Below, piece after piece: positions 26,819 through 35,663 of a DNA stretch of 64,000 nt. The notes below the pieces were generated by a model that worked only from the letters and a program-made list of their open reading frames with translations, ran no database searches and was not told the origin of the DNA. The position numbers and the translations under genes are program-made. Every line of letters starts with the position of its first letter. The first letter of the stretch is position 1. The DNA is taken from NCBI GenBank assembly GCA_031291415.1, contig JARLJB010000375.1:21978-85977 (forward strand), in the 5' to 3' direction. Source of the DNA: Telmatospirillum sp. (lineage in GTDB: Bacteria > Pseudomonadota > Alphaproteobacteria > Rhodospirillales > Magnetospirillaceae).

Positions 26819-27460
26819 ATGAGCGATGATGATGATGTGGCGACGTTGGGCGAACTTTTGTGCGCGCGGCTTTGTCACGATCTGGCCGGCGCAGTCGGTG
26901 CCGTGGGCACCGGCGTGGAGCTTTTGACCGACGAATTGGGCAGTCGGGAATTCGCCGACGACGCCGTGGCTTTGTTGGCGACCAGCGCCGAGGCTGCCGT
27001 CCATCGTTTGAAGTTCTTGCGGATTGCTCTGGGACATGGCGGGCAATCGCTCTCCTGCGACCAACTGAAGGGTCTAGTGGCGGATTTTCTGGGTCCGTCT
27101 GGGGATGCCCACGATGGCGTGCGTCTCATCTGGAACGACGCGGAGCCGGCGATATGGGACGGTGGTGCTGTCAAGCTGCTGCTGAACCTGATCCTTTTGG
27201 CCCGAGATTGCCTGTCGCGCGGTGGTGATCTTATCGTCGAATCGGCGGGGAGCGGAGCCGAGATCGCCCGGGTGACTGCGAAGGGGCCCAAGGCGGGGCC
27301 GGCGGAATCCGCACTGGCGCTGACTGCGCATGGCGCCGGCAGTCTGGGACCTCGCGGAGCGCAAGGATATTACACTGCGTTATTGGCGCAACGAATAGGA
27401 GCGTCGGTCAGTTGTGAAGACAGTCATGAATGTGTGGTATTCGTGGCGGTCAAAAACTAA
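26819..27460 (+). CDS. chpT: histidine phosphotransferase ChpT
   Basis: 213 aa from ATG 26819 (MSDDDDVATLGELLCARL). It relays phosphate from CckA to CtrA. The DHp-like helix holds LCHDLAGAVGAVGTGVELL with the phospho-acceptor His at residue 20. The C-terminal half is a degenerate HATPase-like fold without a clear ATP pocket, as known for ChpT. It stands just upstream of the che operon and about 9 kb from ctrA, an arrangement that fits its job in the CtrA pathway. Fairly sure, based on the H-box, length and context. Confidence 0.85.
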   Translation: MSDDDDVATLGELLCARLCHDLAGAVGAVGTGVELLTDELGSREFADDAVALLATSAEAAVHRLKFLRIALGHGGQSLSCDQLKGLVADFLGPSGDAHDGVRLIWNDAEPAIWDGGAVKLLLNLILLARDCLSRGGDLIVESAGSGAEIARVTAKGPKAGPAESALALTAHGAGSLGPRGAQGYYTALLAQRIGASVSCEDSHECVVFVAVKN

Positions 27461-27507
27461 AGAAACTGAAACTCGAGGGCAAGCTTGTGAAGCCAGGCTT
27501 TCTCTAG

Positions 27508-27539
27508 TTAACCGCACATGCTATTAATTGGCTTCTTAA
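27508..27539 (+). promoter_or_regulatory. TTAA cluster upstream of cheA (possible CtrA site)
   Basis: Three TTAA words lie at 27508-27511, 27524-27527 and 27536-27539. The last pair is separated by 8 nt, one more than the TTAA-N7-TTAA CtrA consensus. It is suggestive only. Confidence 0.3.
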
Positions 27540-27602
27540 GGTGTGGAGAAGGCGTGGCGCTCTCAGCGCAGCGTCCTCGGCAGGACGGCAAGGGGTACTC
27601 TT

Positions 27603-30281
27603 ATGGACGATCTTTTAAGTGAGTTCTTGACTGAGACGGCGGAGAGCCTCGCGACTCTCGATGTTGAACTGGTCAAACTGGAGCAAAATCCCGAACCCAA
27701 GATTCTGTCCAACATCTTTCGCCTTGTGCACACGATCAAGGGAACCTGCGGTTTCCTTGGTCTGCCCCGTCTCGAAGCCGTAGCGCACGCCGGCGAGAAT
27801 GTGCTGGGAAAATTCCGCGACGGCGAACTGCATGTGACGCCTGCTGCGGTGACCATGATTCTCACCTGTCTTGATCGGATCAAGACGATCCTCTCGCACA
27901 TCGAAGCGACCGAGGCGGAGCCTGAGGGGGACGACAAAGACCTGATCGCTCAGCTCAATGCCGCGGCCGAGGGCAAGCTGCACCTGGATGACCCGGCGCC
28001 TGCCGAGGAGCCCGCCGCCGCTGCACCGCCGCCGGAGCCCGAACCCGTCGTTGCCGAGGCGGAGCCTGCGCCAGTGTCGCAGCCGGAACCCGAGCCGGTC
28101 GCTGCGGCTCCGGCGCAACACCAGCAGGAACATGAACCTGAGCATGAGCATGAGCATGTGCCGGCGTCGGTGCCGGTCACGCAGGCAATCGTTCCGGCAG
28201 CGCCCTCCATCGCCAACGAAGTACCGAAAGAATCGGCAGTCGCTGCCCAGACCATCCGCGTCAATGTGGAATTGCTTGAGAATCTCATGACGCTGGTGTC
28301 GGAATTGGTTCTGACCCGCAATCAGCTTCTGCAAATGGTTCGTGGCAACGACGACAGCGAGTTTGCAACTCCGCTGCAACGCTTGTCCCACATCACGACC
28401 GATCTGCAGGAAGGCGTCATGAAGACGCGCATGCAGCCGATCGGTAATGCCTGGGCGAAGTTGCCGCGTATCGTTCGCGACCTTTCGGTCGAAATGAATA
28501 AGAAGATCGATCTGCAAATGATCGGTGCCGAGACCGAGCTTGATCGGCAGGTTCTGGAGCTGATCAAGGATCCGCTGACCCACATGGTGCGCAATTCCGC
28601 CGATCATGGGCTGGAATCGACCAACGAGCGGCGCCTCATCGGCAAACCGGAAGTCGGCAAGATCGTTCTTAACGCCTATCACGAGGGCGGGCACATCATC
28701 ATTGAGATCAGCGACGATGGTCGCGGCCTCAATATCGCTCGAATTCGGCAGAAGGTCATGGCCAACGGCTTGGCAACCGAAAGCGAAGTCGAACAGATGA
28801 CCGACCAGCAGGTCTCCCAGTATATTTTCCGGGCTGGGTTCTCGACCGCAGAAAAGGTTACGTCGGTGTCCGGGCGCGGTGTCGGGATGGACGTGGTGCG
28901 CACCAATATCGAGAAGATTGGCGGTACCATCGAGCTCAAGACGCAGCAGGGGCGCGGCACCAGCTTTATCATCAAAATCCCGCTGACGCTGGCGATCGTC
29001 TCGGCGCTGATCGTCGAGTGTGCCGGCGAGCGCTTCGCCATTCCGCAGATCAGCGTGCTCGAACTGGTCCGCACGACGGCGAATTCGGAACATGGCATCG
29101 AAGTGATCAACAATGCGCCGGTTCTTCGCCTGCGCGATCGTCTGCTGCCGCTGGTCAGTCTGAGAACTCTGTTGCGCCTGGGCGGCGACGCGGAGGAACG
29201 GACGGAGACCTTCATCGTCGTGACCCAGGTCGGCGCTTACACCTTCGGAATTATCGTCGATCGCGTCTTCGACACGGAAGAAATCGTCGTCAAACCGGTC
29301 GCTCCGATTTTGCGGCATATTTCGATGTTCTCGGGAAACACCATCCTTGGTGACGGTTCGGTGATCATGATCCTCGATCCCAATGGCATTGCCGGCAGCA
29401 CCGGTGAAATCGTCGGTGGCAGCCAGGCGGCGACAGAAACGGCGGCGGCTCGTGATCTACATGCCGAGGACCGTCAGTCCTTGCTGGTGTTCCGGGCAGG
29501 CGGGAACGATCTCAAAGGTGTGCCTCTGGCTTTGGTGGCCCGTCTCGAGGAGATCGAGGTCGAGCAGATCGAGCATTCGCACGGCAAGCCGGTGGTGCAA
29601 TATCGCGGCAAGCTCATGCCCTTGGTCACTATCGACGGTTCCTTCGATGTGCGGACGGAAGGGCGGCAACCGGTGCTGGTTTTCGCCGATCGCGAGCGCA
29701 GCATGGGGTTGGTGGTCGACGAGATCGTCGACATTGTCGAGGAACGTCTCAAGGTCGAGCTCTCCGTCGATCAGCCGGGTCTCATCGGGACGGCTGTCGT
29801 GTCGGGCAAGGCCACGGATATCATCGATGCCGGCTTCTATCTCACGCAGGCTTGGGGTGACTGGTTTGGTTCACCCGAGCAGGAATTCCAGGGTGAAAAC
29901 GAAGGCAAACGGATCTTGCTGGTCGACGACAGTCCCTTCTTCCGTAATTTGCTGACGCCGCTTCTGTCCGTCGCCGGATACGAGGTCGTATCGGTCGACA
30001 GCGCCGACAAGGCCCTGTCTCTTCGGGAAGCCGGAGATACCTTCGATGCCATCATCAGTGACATCGAAATGCCCGGCATGAACGGCTTTGATTTCGCCCA
30101 GGCGGTCCGTTCGGAAGGCCGTTGGGCCAAAGTCCCCTTGGTTGCGCTTTCCTCGCATGCCACCGAAAAGGACTTTGAACGGGGTCGCGAGGTGGGTTTC
30201 ACTGACTATGTCGCCAAGTTCGACCGTGACGCTTTGTTGCAGACCTTGGCGCAATCCCTCTCGGCAAAAGGTGCCGCATGA
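27603..30281 (+). CDS. cheA: chemotaxis histidine kinase CheA, with two CheW-like domains and a fused receiver
   Basis: 892 aa from ATG 27603 (AGGGG about 8 nt upstream). Domains in order: HPt with the phospho-His in HTIKGTCGF (His43); an acidic, Pro-rich linker ~130-220 including a short EH-repeat (EHEPEHEHEHVP); dimerisation helices; HATPase (N-box IKDPLTHMVRNSADHG, G1 SDDGRGLN, G2 GRGVGMD); a first CheW-like domain; a second CheW-like domain (from about DRQSLLVFRAGG); and a C-terminal receiver (ILLVDDSPFFRN, SDIEMPGMNG). No separate P2 domain is obvious. The built-in receiver may act as a phosphate sink. It overlaps cheW by 4 nt. Confidence 0.95.
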   Translation: MDDLLSEFLTETAESLATLDVELVKLEQNPEPKILSNIFRLVHTIKGTCGFLGLPRLEAVAHAGENVLGKFRDGELHVTPAAVTMILTCLDRIKTILSHIEATEAEPEGDDKDLIAQLNAAAEGKLHLDDPAPAEEPAAAAPPPEPEPVVAEAEPAPVSQPEPEPVAAAPAQHQQEHEPEHEHEHVPASVPVTQAIVPAAPSIANEVPKESAVAAQTIRVNVELLENLMTLVSELVLTRNQLLQMVRGNDDSEFATPLQRLSHITTDLQEGVMKTRMQPIGNAWAKLPRIVRDLSVEMNKKIDLQMIGAETELDRQVLELIKDPLTHMVRNSADHGLESTNERRLIGKPEVGKIVLNAYHEGGHIIIEISDDGRGLNIARIRQKVMANGLATESEVEQMTDQQVSQYIFRAGFSTAEKVTSVSGRGVGMDVVRTNIEKIGGTIELKTQQGRGTSFIIKIPLTLAIVSALIVECAGERFAIPQISVLELVRTTANSEHGIEVINNAPVLRLRDRLLPLVSLRTLLRLGGDAEERTETFIVVTQVGAYTFGIIVDRVFDTEEIVVKPVAPILRHISMFSGNTILGDGSVIMILDPNGIAGSTGEIVGGSQAATETAAARDLHAEDRQSLLVFRAGGNDLKGVPLALVARLEEIEVEQIEHSHGKPVVQYRGKLMPLVTIDGSFDVRTEGRQPVLVFADRERSMGLVVDEIVDIVEERLKVELSVDQPGLIGTAVVSGKATDIIDAGFYLTQAWGDWFGSPEQEFQGENEGKRILLVDDSPFFRNLLTPLLSVAGYEVVSVDSADKALSLREAGDTFDAIISDIEMPGMNGFDFAQAVRSEGRWAKVPLVALSSHATEKDFERGREVGFTDYVAKFDRDALLQTLAQSLSAKGAA

Positions 30282-30778
30282 ACCAGATTGTCCCCGCTAC
30301 CACCAAGCAAGGTTCCCACGAGATTCTCTCGACGGAGGATCACGAAGAATTCGTTACCATGTTCATCGAAGGCCAGATGTTCGGCATTCCGGTGTTGATG
30401 GTTCAAGATGTGCTCGGTTCTCAGAAAATCACCCGTATTCCTCTGGCACCGCCGGAAGTCGCCGGTTCCTTGAACCTGCGCGGACGAATTGTCACGGCGA
30501 TCGACGTGCGTCTGCGCCTGCGTCTGCCCAGTCGCAAGGAGGACGGAGAGGACGCCATGAGCGTTGTGGTCGATATGAAGGGCGAACTCTACAGCCTGCG
30601 TGTCGATTCGGTGGGTGAGGTCCTCAGTCTTCCTGCCGCGAAATTCGAGCGGAATCCGCCGACTCTGGATCCTCTGTGGCGAGAATTCAGCACGGGAATC
30701 TATCGGTTGGAGAATAAACTGCTTGTCATTCTCGATGTGCCTCGGCTTCTCGATTTTACAAAATCAGAGGCCCTCTAA
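30278..30778 (+). CDS. cheW: chemotaxis coupling protein CheW
   Basis: 166 aa. Couples chemoreceptors to CheA at the membrane array. A single CheW domain spans ~25-160, with the typical EFVTMFIEGQMFGIPVLMVQDV start and the LNLRGRIVTAIDVRLRL core. The ATG overlaps the cheA stop, giving translational coupling. Confidence 0.94.
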   Translation: MNQIVPATTKQGSHEILSTEDHEEFVTMFIEGQMFGIPVLMVQDVLGSQKITRIPLAPPEVAGSLNLRGRIVTAIDVRLRLRLPSRKEDGEDAMSVVVDMKGELYSLRVDSVGEVLSLPAAKFERNPPTLDPLWREFSTGIYRLENKLLVILDVPRLLDFTKSEAL

Positions 30779-30840
30779 GTCGATGTGGCCAGCCCTTGTG
30801 GGCGGGCTTGGTTTGCATCCCGAAGAAAGCGAAGGGTGGC

Positions 30841-31206
30841 ATGAGATCTTGCTTGATCGTAGATGACTCGAAAGTCATCCGCATGGTGGCCAAGAAGATT
30901 CTGACTGAACTAGGGTTCCGTACAGAAGAAGCGGAAGACGGGAAGATTGCACTTGCCCTCTGTGTCAAGAATTTGCCCGATGCAATCCTTCTTGATTGGA
31001 ACATGCCGAATATGAACGGCCTGGAATTTCTTCATGAGCTCCGTCGCCTTCCGGGGGGAGACGGACCGATCGTAGTTTTCTGCACAACGGAAAACGATAT
31101 CGAGCATATCCAAGAAGCGATTACCGCAGGGGCGAACGAATATATTATGAAGCCCTTCGACAGCGAAATCCTTCAGGCGAAATTTTCTCAAGTCGGTTTG
31201 CTCTGA
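30841..31206 (+). CDS. cheY: response regulator CheY
   Basis: 121 aa from ATG 30841 (AAGGG a few nt upstream); in-frame codons upstream to 30796 are not needed. Single receiver domain: acidic pair in LIVDDSK, phospho-Asp in ILLDWNMPNMNG (~residue 53), Thr in FCTTEND, and Lys in YIMKPFD. When phosphorylated by CheA it should bind the FliM/FliN switch. It lies between cheW and cheB. Confidence 0.92.
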   Translation: MRSCLIVDDSKVIRMVAKKILTELGFRTEEAEDGKIALALCVKNLPDAILLDWNMPNMNGLEFLHELRRLPGGDGPIVVFCTTENDIEHIQEAITAGANEYIMKPFDSEILQAKFSQVGLL

Positions 31207-31220
31207 TCGGTGGTGTGAGT

Positions 31221-32390
31221 ATGGTTTTTGAACCGAGCACGTCTCGCCCCGCGACTTCTGTCTCTTCAGCGGATCCATTCCGTGTCATGGTTGTTGATGA
31301 TTCGGCCGTTGTGCGTGGTCTGATCACTCGCATGTTGGAAGAAGATACCGGTTTTTCCGTCGTGGCGTCGGTCGGTAATGGACAAATGGCGGTGTCCGCT
31401 CTCGACCGCCACGACGTTGAAGTCGTCATTCTCGATATCGAGATGCCGGTGATGGACGGCCTGACGGCGTTGCCGAAGCTCCTGAAGATCGATCCGGAGC
31501 TTCAGGTCATCATGGCCTCGACGCTGACGCTGAAAAATGCAGATGTTTCGCTCCGCGCACTTGAAGCCGGAGCGGCCGACTATATTCCAAAGCCGACGTC
31601 ATCGCGTGAAATCAGCGGTGGTCAGGATTTCAAACATGAGCTTATCGGCAAGGTTCGTGCCCTCGGCATGGCCCGTCGCCGCATGTCACGACGCGGGCCG
31701 CGTCCGGGCGTCAGTGTTTCAACATCCACGCCGGTACCCGCTGCCGCACGGGTGCCGGCACCGCTTTATCCGCACTCCGGCCCCCTGACCTTGCGACCGG
31801 TTCCGACGGAAGCGCCGGATGTCATCGCGATCGGCTCCTCGACCGGCGGTCCGCAGGCTTTGTTCTCTGTGTTGGGAGCAATCAAGGTCGGTTCGTTGCG
31901 CCAGCCCATCCTGATCACGCAGCATATGCCCCCGACCTTTACCACCATCCTGGCGGAACATATCTCCCGCATCAGTGGATGGGCTGCCGCCGAGGGCAAG
32001 GACGGCGAGATCATCCAGGGGAACCGCATCTACATCGCTCCGGGGGATTTCCACATGGTGGTCGAGACCAGGGGCACGGACAAGGTGATCCGGTTGAACA
32101 AAAATCCGCCGGAGAATTTTTGTCGCCCCTCGGTGGATCCGATGCTGCGTAGTATTGCGTCGGCTTGGGGACGGCGGGTCTTGACGGTGATTCTGACCGG
32201 GATGGGCTCGGATGGACTGAAGGGGGGGCAGGTCGTGGTTGGTGCCGGCGGCACCGTGATCGCTCAGGATGAGGCGAGCAGCGTGGTTTGGGGAATGCCC
32301 GGGGCGGTGGCGACAGCCGGCATATGTAGTGCTGTTCTGCCGTTGCCGGAGGTTTCCCAATACATCCTGCGGCTGGCTTCGAGGCGCTGA
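31221..32390 (+). CDS. cheB: chemoreceptor glutamate methylesterase CheB
   Basis: 389 aa from ATG 31221 (a GTG two codons earlier is possible). An N-terminal receiver (VMVVDDSAV, VILDIEMPVMDG) and a Pro/Ala/Ser linker ~150-185 precede the methylesterase domain with the catalytic triad motifs GSSTGGPQAL (Ser), TQHMPP (His) and GMGSDG (Asp). It removes methyl groups from MCPs, opposing CheR, which follows 1 nt later. Confidence 0.95.
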   Translation: MVFEPSTSRPATSVSSADPFRVMVVDDSAVVRGLITRMLEEDTGFSVVASVGNGQMAVSALDRHDVEVVILDIEMPVMDGLTALPKLLKIDPELQVIMASTLTLKNADVSLRALEAGAADYIPKPTSSREISGGQDFKHELIGKVRALGMARRRMSRRGPRPGVSVSTSTPVPAAARVPAPLYPHSGPLTLRPVPTEAPDVIAIGSSTGGPQALFSVLGAIKVGSLRQPILITQHMPPTFTTILAEHISRISGWAAAEGKDGEIIQGNRIYIAPGDFHMVVETRGTDKVIRLNKNPPENFCRPSVDPMLRSIASAWGRRVLTVILTGMGSDGLKGGQVVVGAGGTVIAQDEASSVVWGMPGAVATAGICSAVLPLPEVSQYILRLASRR

Positions 32391-32391
32391 G

Positions 32392-33246
32392 ATGCTGCGC
32401 CCGGACGACTTCGACTTCCTCGCCAAGCTGCTCAAAGAGCGGTCGGGACTGGTAATTACCCCCGACAAAGCCTACCTGCTCGAGAGTCGTCTGATGCCCC
32501 TGGCGCGAACTCGAAATCTGAAAGGAATCGAGGATATCGTTGCCAAGCTGCGTGGTCGCGACGAAGCTCTGGCTCGCGACGTAACAGAAGCGATGACGAC
32601 CAACGAGTCCTTCTTCTTTCGCGATCAGAAACCGTTCGACCAGTTTCGCGATACGATCCTGCCTCAGGTAATGGCGTCCCGCATTGCAAAGAAGTCTATC
32701 CGGATTTGGTCGGCCGCCTGTTCGAGTGGTCAAGAAGCCTATTCCCTGGCAATGCTTCTCAAGGAGCAGGCTCACAAGCTCAATGGATGGCATGTGGAGA
32801 TCGTTGGTACCGATATCTCCGTCGAGATGCTGGAGAAGGCCAAGGCCGGCCTTTATTCGCAATTCGAGGTTCAGCGCGGATTGCCCATCCAGATGCTGGT
32901 CAAGTACTTCAAAAAAAAGGAAGAGAGCTGGCAGATCGACGCGGCGCTGCGCGGCATGGTCCAGTTCCGGGAATGGAACCTGCTCAAGGATTTACGAGGC
33001 CTGGGACAGTTCGATATCGTGTTTTGCCGCAACGTGCTGATCTATTTCGATCAGCCGACGAAGGCGGTTGTCCTCGAGGGGATCGGCAAGCAGATGCCTG
33101 ACGATGGTTTCCTCTATCTCGGCGGCGCTGAGACTGTGCTGGGGATTTCCGACCGGTTCAAACCGATGACCGGCCAGCGCGGCATTTATTGCCTTAATCG
33201 CGACGGGTCGGCGACCTCGTCTTTTCCGATCAAAGCACCTGTCTGA
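32392..33246 (+). CDS. cheR: chemoreceptor methyltransferase CheR
   Basis: 284 aa from ATG 32392, 1 nt after the cheB stop. Methylates glutamates of MCPs using SAM. The N-terminal helical domain carries TTNESFFFRD. The SAM-binding motif is RIWSAACSSGQEAYSLA, with the acidic GTDIS and the catalytic-region FCRNVLIYFD. It ends the che operon; a small hairpin follows at 33258. Confidence 0.95.
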   Translation: MLRPDDFDFLAKLLKERSGLVITPDKAYLLESRLMPLARTRNLKGIEDIVAKLRGRDEALARDVTEAMTTNESFFFRDQKPFDQFRDTILPQVMASRIAKKSIRIWSAACSSGQEAYSLAMLLKEQAHKLNGWHVEIVGTDISVEMLEKAKAGLYSQFEVQRGLPIQMLVKYFKKKEESWQIDAALRGMVQFREWNLLKDLRGLGQFDIVFCRNVLIYFDQPTKAVVLEGIGKQMPDDGFLYLGGAETVLGISDRFKPMTGQRGIYCLNRDGSATSSFPIKAPV

Positions 33247-33257
33247 CGGTAGGGAAG

Positions 33258-33275
33258 CGGCAGGGATGCCTGCCG
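33258..33275 (+). terminator. small hairpin after cheR
   Basis: cggcagg (33258-33264) pairs with cctgccg (33269-33275), with a 4-nt loop, 11 nt after the cheR stop. There is no T-run, so it is a weak candidate. Confidence 0.35.
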
Positions 33276-33451
33276 AAGAACTAAGCGTTTTCGTTCCTGC
33301 GCGTACCCCGTCATCGCGGTTCGGCGCCTGTGAGCGACGCTTGCGGGCTCTGCATGAAAGCAACCGGGCCGTCCGCATTGGTTGATGCGAACGGTGCCCT
33401 CCCGGTGGCTCCGCCTTAAGCGGACCTGAAATCTGTCGAGCGTCATTACTC

Positions 33452-34288
33452 CTAGGACTGCAGCAGCTTCAGCAGTTCCTGCGGCAGCTGTGCCGCCTGC
33501 GTCAACGCCGCGACAGAGGCCTGGGTCTTCACGTCGGCCGACGACAGGCTCGACTTCACCGAGGCAACGTCGGCGTCCATGATCACCGAGGCGGCTGCCG
33601 TGATGTTCTGGACGTTGGCGGAAATGTCCTGACCGCTGAAATTGAACTGCGATTCATAGGCACCCACCAAGGCACGATCCTTGGTAATGACATTGATCGC
33701 CGAGGAGACCGCGGTCATCGACTGCAGCGCCAAGGCGGCGGTACTCACCGTCGATCCCGACTGGCCGCTGCCGATGTTGAGTCCGCCTGCGGAAACCGTG
33801 GCCAGCGACAACGAAATGAAATTCGAGGACAGCGTACCGACCAGGAACTTGACGTTGCTGAGGAACGAGCCCGTTAACAGCGCCTGACCCGCATAGGTCG
33901 TGCTATCGACGATACTCGATATTTCGCTTCTGAGCTGAACATACTCAGTGTTGACGTCCTGCGACCGCTGCGAGTTGGTCACCTGACCGGATGCAGCCTG
34001 CGTGGCCAGGGACATCATGCGCTGCAAGACGTTGCTGATCTGCGCCAGCGCGCCGTCGGTCGACTGCAGGATCGAGGTTCCCTGCGTCACGTTCACCTGG
34101 TCTTGCTGGTAGACGGCGACGTTCGCATTGAGCTGCGTACCGATGGCCAACCCAGCGGCGTCATCCGACGCCTGGACGATGCGGGAACCGCTCGCCAACT
34201 GGGAAAGATAGTTTGTCTCTTTGCTCGAATTCAGATTCAGGTAGTTCAGTGCGGCATTGGCCGCATTATTGGTAGAAATCACGGGCAT
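33452..34288 (-). CDS. flagellin (short type)
   Basis: 278 aa from ATG 34288, with AAGGAG 6 nt upstream; an in-frame ATG 18 nt earlier lies before that RBS. Filament subunit exported by the flagellar T3SS. The N-terminal D0/D1 region has MPVISTNNAANAALNYLN and SRIVQASDDAAGLAIGTQL; the C-terminal D0 ends SVAALTQAAQLPQELLKLL. The surface D2/D3 part is very short (~165-200), Gly/Ser-rich. A sigma-54 promoter lies 70 nt upstream. Two more flagellins lie at the right end of the window; this copy is the more divergent. Confidence 0.94.
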   Translation of the reverse strand: MPVISTNNAANAALNYLNLNSSKETNYLSQLASGSRIVQASDDAAGLAIGTQLNANVAVYQQDQVNVTQGTSILQSTDGALAQISNVLQRMMSLATQAASGQVTNSQRSQDVNTEYVQLRSEISSIVDSTTYAGQALLTGSFLSNVKFLVGTLSSNFISLSLATVSAGGLNIGSGQSGSTVSTAALALQSMTAVSSAINVITKDRALVGAYESQFNFSGQDISANVQNITAAASVIMDADVASVKSSLSSADVKTQASVAALTQAAQLPQELLKLLQS

Positions 34289-34355
34289 GTTGATCTCCTT
34301 TGCCACACTGACTTGCTCGATGCAAGGTTGGAATGTGGTGTTCGCCTCGTTACAG

Positions 34356-34373
34356 AAGCAAGCCCTGTGCCAG
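34356..34373 (-). promoter_or_regulatory. sigma-54 promoter of flagellin
   Basis: The minus strand reads ctggcacagggcttgctt, matching TGGCAC-N5-TTGC with correct -24/-12 spacing. It lies ~70 nt upstream of the flagellin ATG. Confidence 0.82.
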
Positions 34374-34877
34374 TTTCATAACTCATTGAAATACAAAGAA
34401 AACAGGGGGTGCGGCGGGTGCGTGGGAGATGGACGAAATGGTCGGATGGTGGCGACATTTGCCGGAAGTGCTGTGCAATTCTTGCCGGGTGAGTCGATGA
34501 TTCCAACAGCGACAGGCTCTGGTTGCCGAGACAAATGAAACGGCTGGTGTGACAGCGCCTTGTGCAAATGTCGTCCGTTTTTTGACTCTGCCATCATTGG
34601 CAGAAAGCGAAGACTCTACGAAATCCGCCTGCAATGACTCGATTCCGCCCGAGCGATGCTATGGGATATCTGAGGATTGACTCTGGTGGACTCGGAGTTG
34701 TCCGGATCGACCGATCCCGGCGGGTTCACGCCCGGCCGCTGGGGAGAGGCAAAGTTTGCCGTTCCCTCATCTCGGGGCGCCGAGATCATTGGGAAAACGG
34801 CGGTTGTCCTGGATTGACAAGGGGAATGGGACGTCGGAACGGGGCACGTCAGATTTGACGCGACCCCACATTAGAGG

Positions 34878-34900
34878 GTGATGCCTCAGATCGGCATCAC
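34878..34900 (-). terminator. hairpin downstream of gmhA-like gene
   Basis: gtgatgcc (34878-34885) pairs with ggcatcac (34893-34900), 7-nt loop, about 65 nt past the gmhA stop in its direction. Confidence 0.4.
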
Positions 34901-34964
34901 GCTCCAGCTTGTTTATTCAGCCCGCGGCCCGGCGCACGCATCCGCATGCTTGGCCGCTCCAACA

Positions 34965-35537
34965 TCAGGCGAGAGTCGTTTCGATCGCCTCGCACAACAT
35001 ATGTCCAATCAGGATATGCATTTCCTGAATCCGGGCGGTGACCTTGGAGGGAACGACGAGCAGCGGGTCGGCCACGCCAACCATGGCGCCACCATCGCGT
35101 CCGGCAAAACCGGCGGCGGTCGCGCCGACAGCCTTGGCCGCCTGGAGAGCTTTCAGGACATTGGGGCTTTGACCCGACGTGCTGATGCCGATCGCAACAT
35201 CTCCAGGACGGGCCAGTGCCTCGACCTGTCGCGCGAAGATGTCTTCGAAGGAGAAGTCGTTGGCTGTCGCCGTGAGAATCGACGTGTCGGTCGTCAAGGC
35301 GATGGCCGGCAGCGCCCGCCGGTTGATCTTGTAGCGAACGACGATTTCGGTCGCCAGATGCTGCGCATCAGCGGCGCTCCCCCCATTTCCGAAAAACAGG
35401 ATCTTGCCGCCATTTTGCAAGGAGCGGCAGCAGATGTCGGAAAGCCGCAGTAACGGATCCCGGACCGCCTGGCCGAGGTTTGCGACAACTTTCGCATGTT
35501 CAGAAATTTCTGTTTCGAAAAATTGGGCGAGGTCCAT
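34965..35537 (-). CDS. gmhA: SIS-domain sugar isomerase, GmhA-like (sedoheptulose-7-phosphate isomerase family)
   Basis: 190 aa from ATG 35537 (GGAG 6 nt upstream); an extension to 35570 is unlikely. GmhA converts sedoheptulose 7-phosphate to D-glycero-D-manno-heptose 7-phosphate for LPS heptose or glycan precursors. The single SIS domain carries LFFGNGGSAADAQHLATE, DTSILTATANDFSF and GISTSGQSPNVLKAL, all typical of GmhA/DiaA. No other heptose genes are nearby. Between flagellin and ctrA it could also supply a sugar for surface or flagellar glycans, which is inference. DiaA-type function is a less likely alternative. Confidence 0.82.
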   Translation of the reverse strand: MDLAQFFETEISEHAKVVANLGQAVRDPLLRLSDICCRSLQNGGKILFFGNGGSAADAQHLATEIVVRYKINRRALPAIALTTDTSILTATANDFSFEDIFARQVEALARPGDVAIGISTSGQSPNVLKALQAAKAVGATAAGFAGRDGGAMVGVADPLLVVPSKVTARIQEMHILIGHMLCEAIETTLA

Positions 35538-35663
35538 GGAGCACTCCAACGACAATGAACAGTCACGCAATCCTGGCGATACAGGTTGGTGGTGTGGAAC
35601 GGAAGATGGGTCTGGGAGGGACTTTATGAGGGGGAACGCGTCTCCGGCATGGTGGCGGTGCGG

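Larger units (their letters stand above)
34289..34964. other. intergenic region between gmhA-like gene and flagellin
   Basis: About 675 bp without a convincing gene. It contains the flagellin RBS and sigma-54 promoter at the left, and two hairpins at 34769-34786 (7-bp stem) and 34878-34900 (8-bp stem) towards the gmhA end. A 74-codon plus frame at 34634 has no features. The middle could bind the sigma-54 activator, but no site is assignable. Confidence 0.5.

Noticed and set aside
27615..29318. 567-codon minus frame
   Set aside because: Antisense to cheA; Arg/Asp/His-rich shadow.
34289..34964. tRNA or small RNA gene in the large spacer
   Set aside because: Only short hairpins; no cloverleaf with a TTCGA-type arm in the right geometry.
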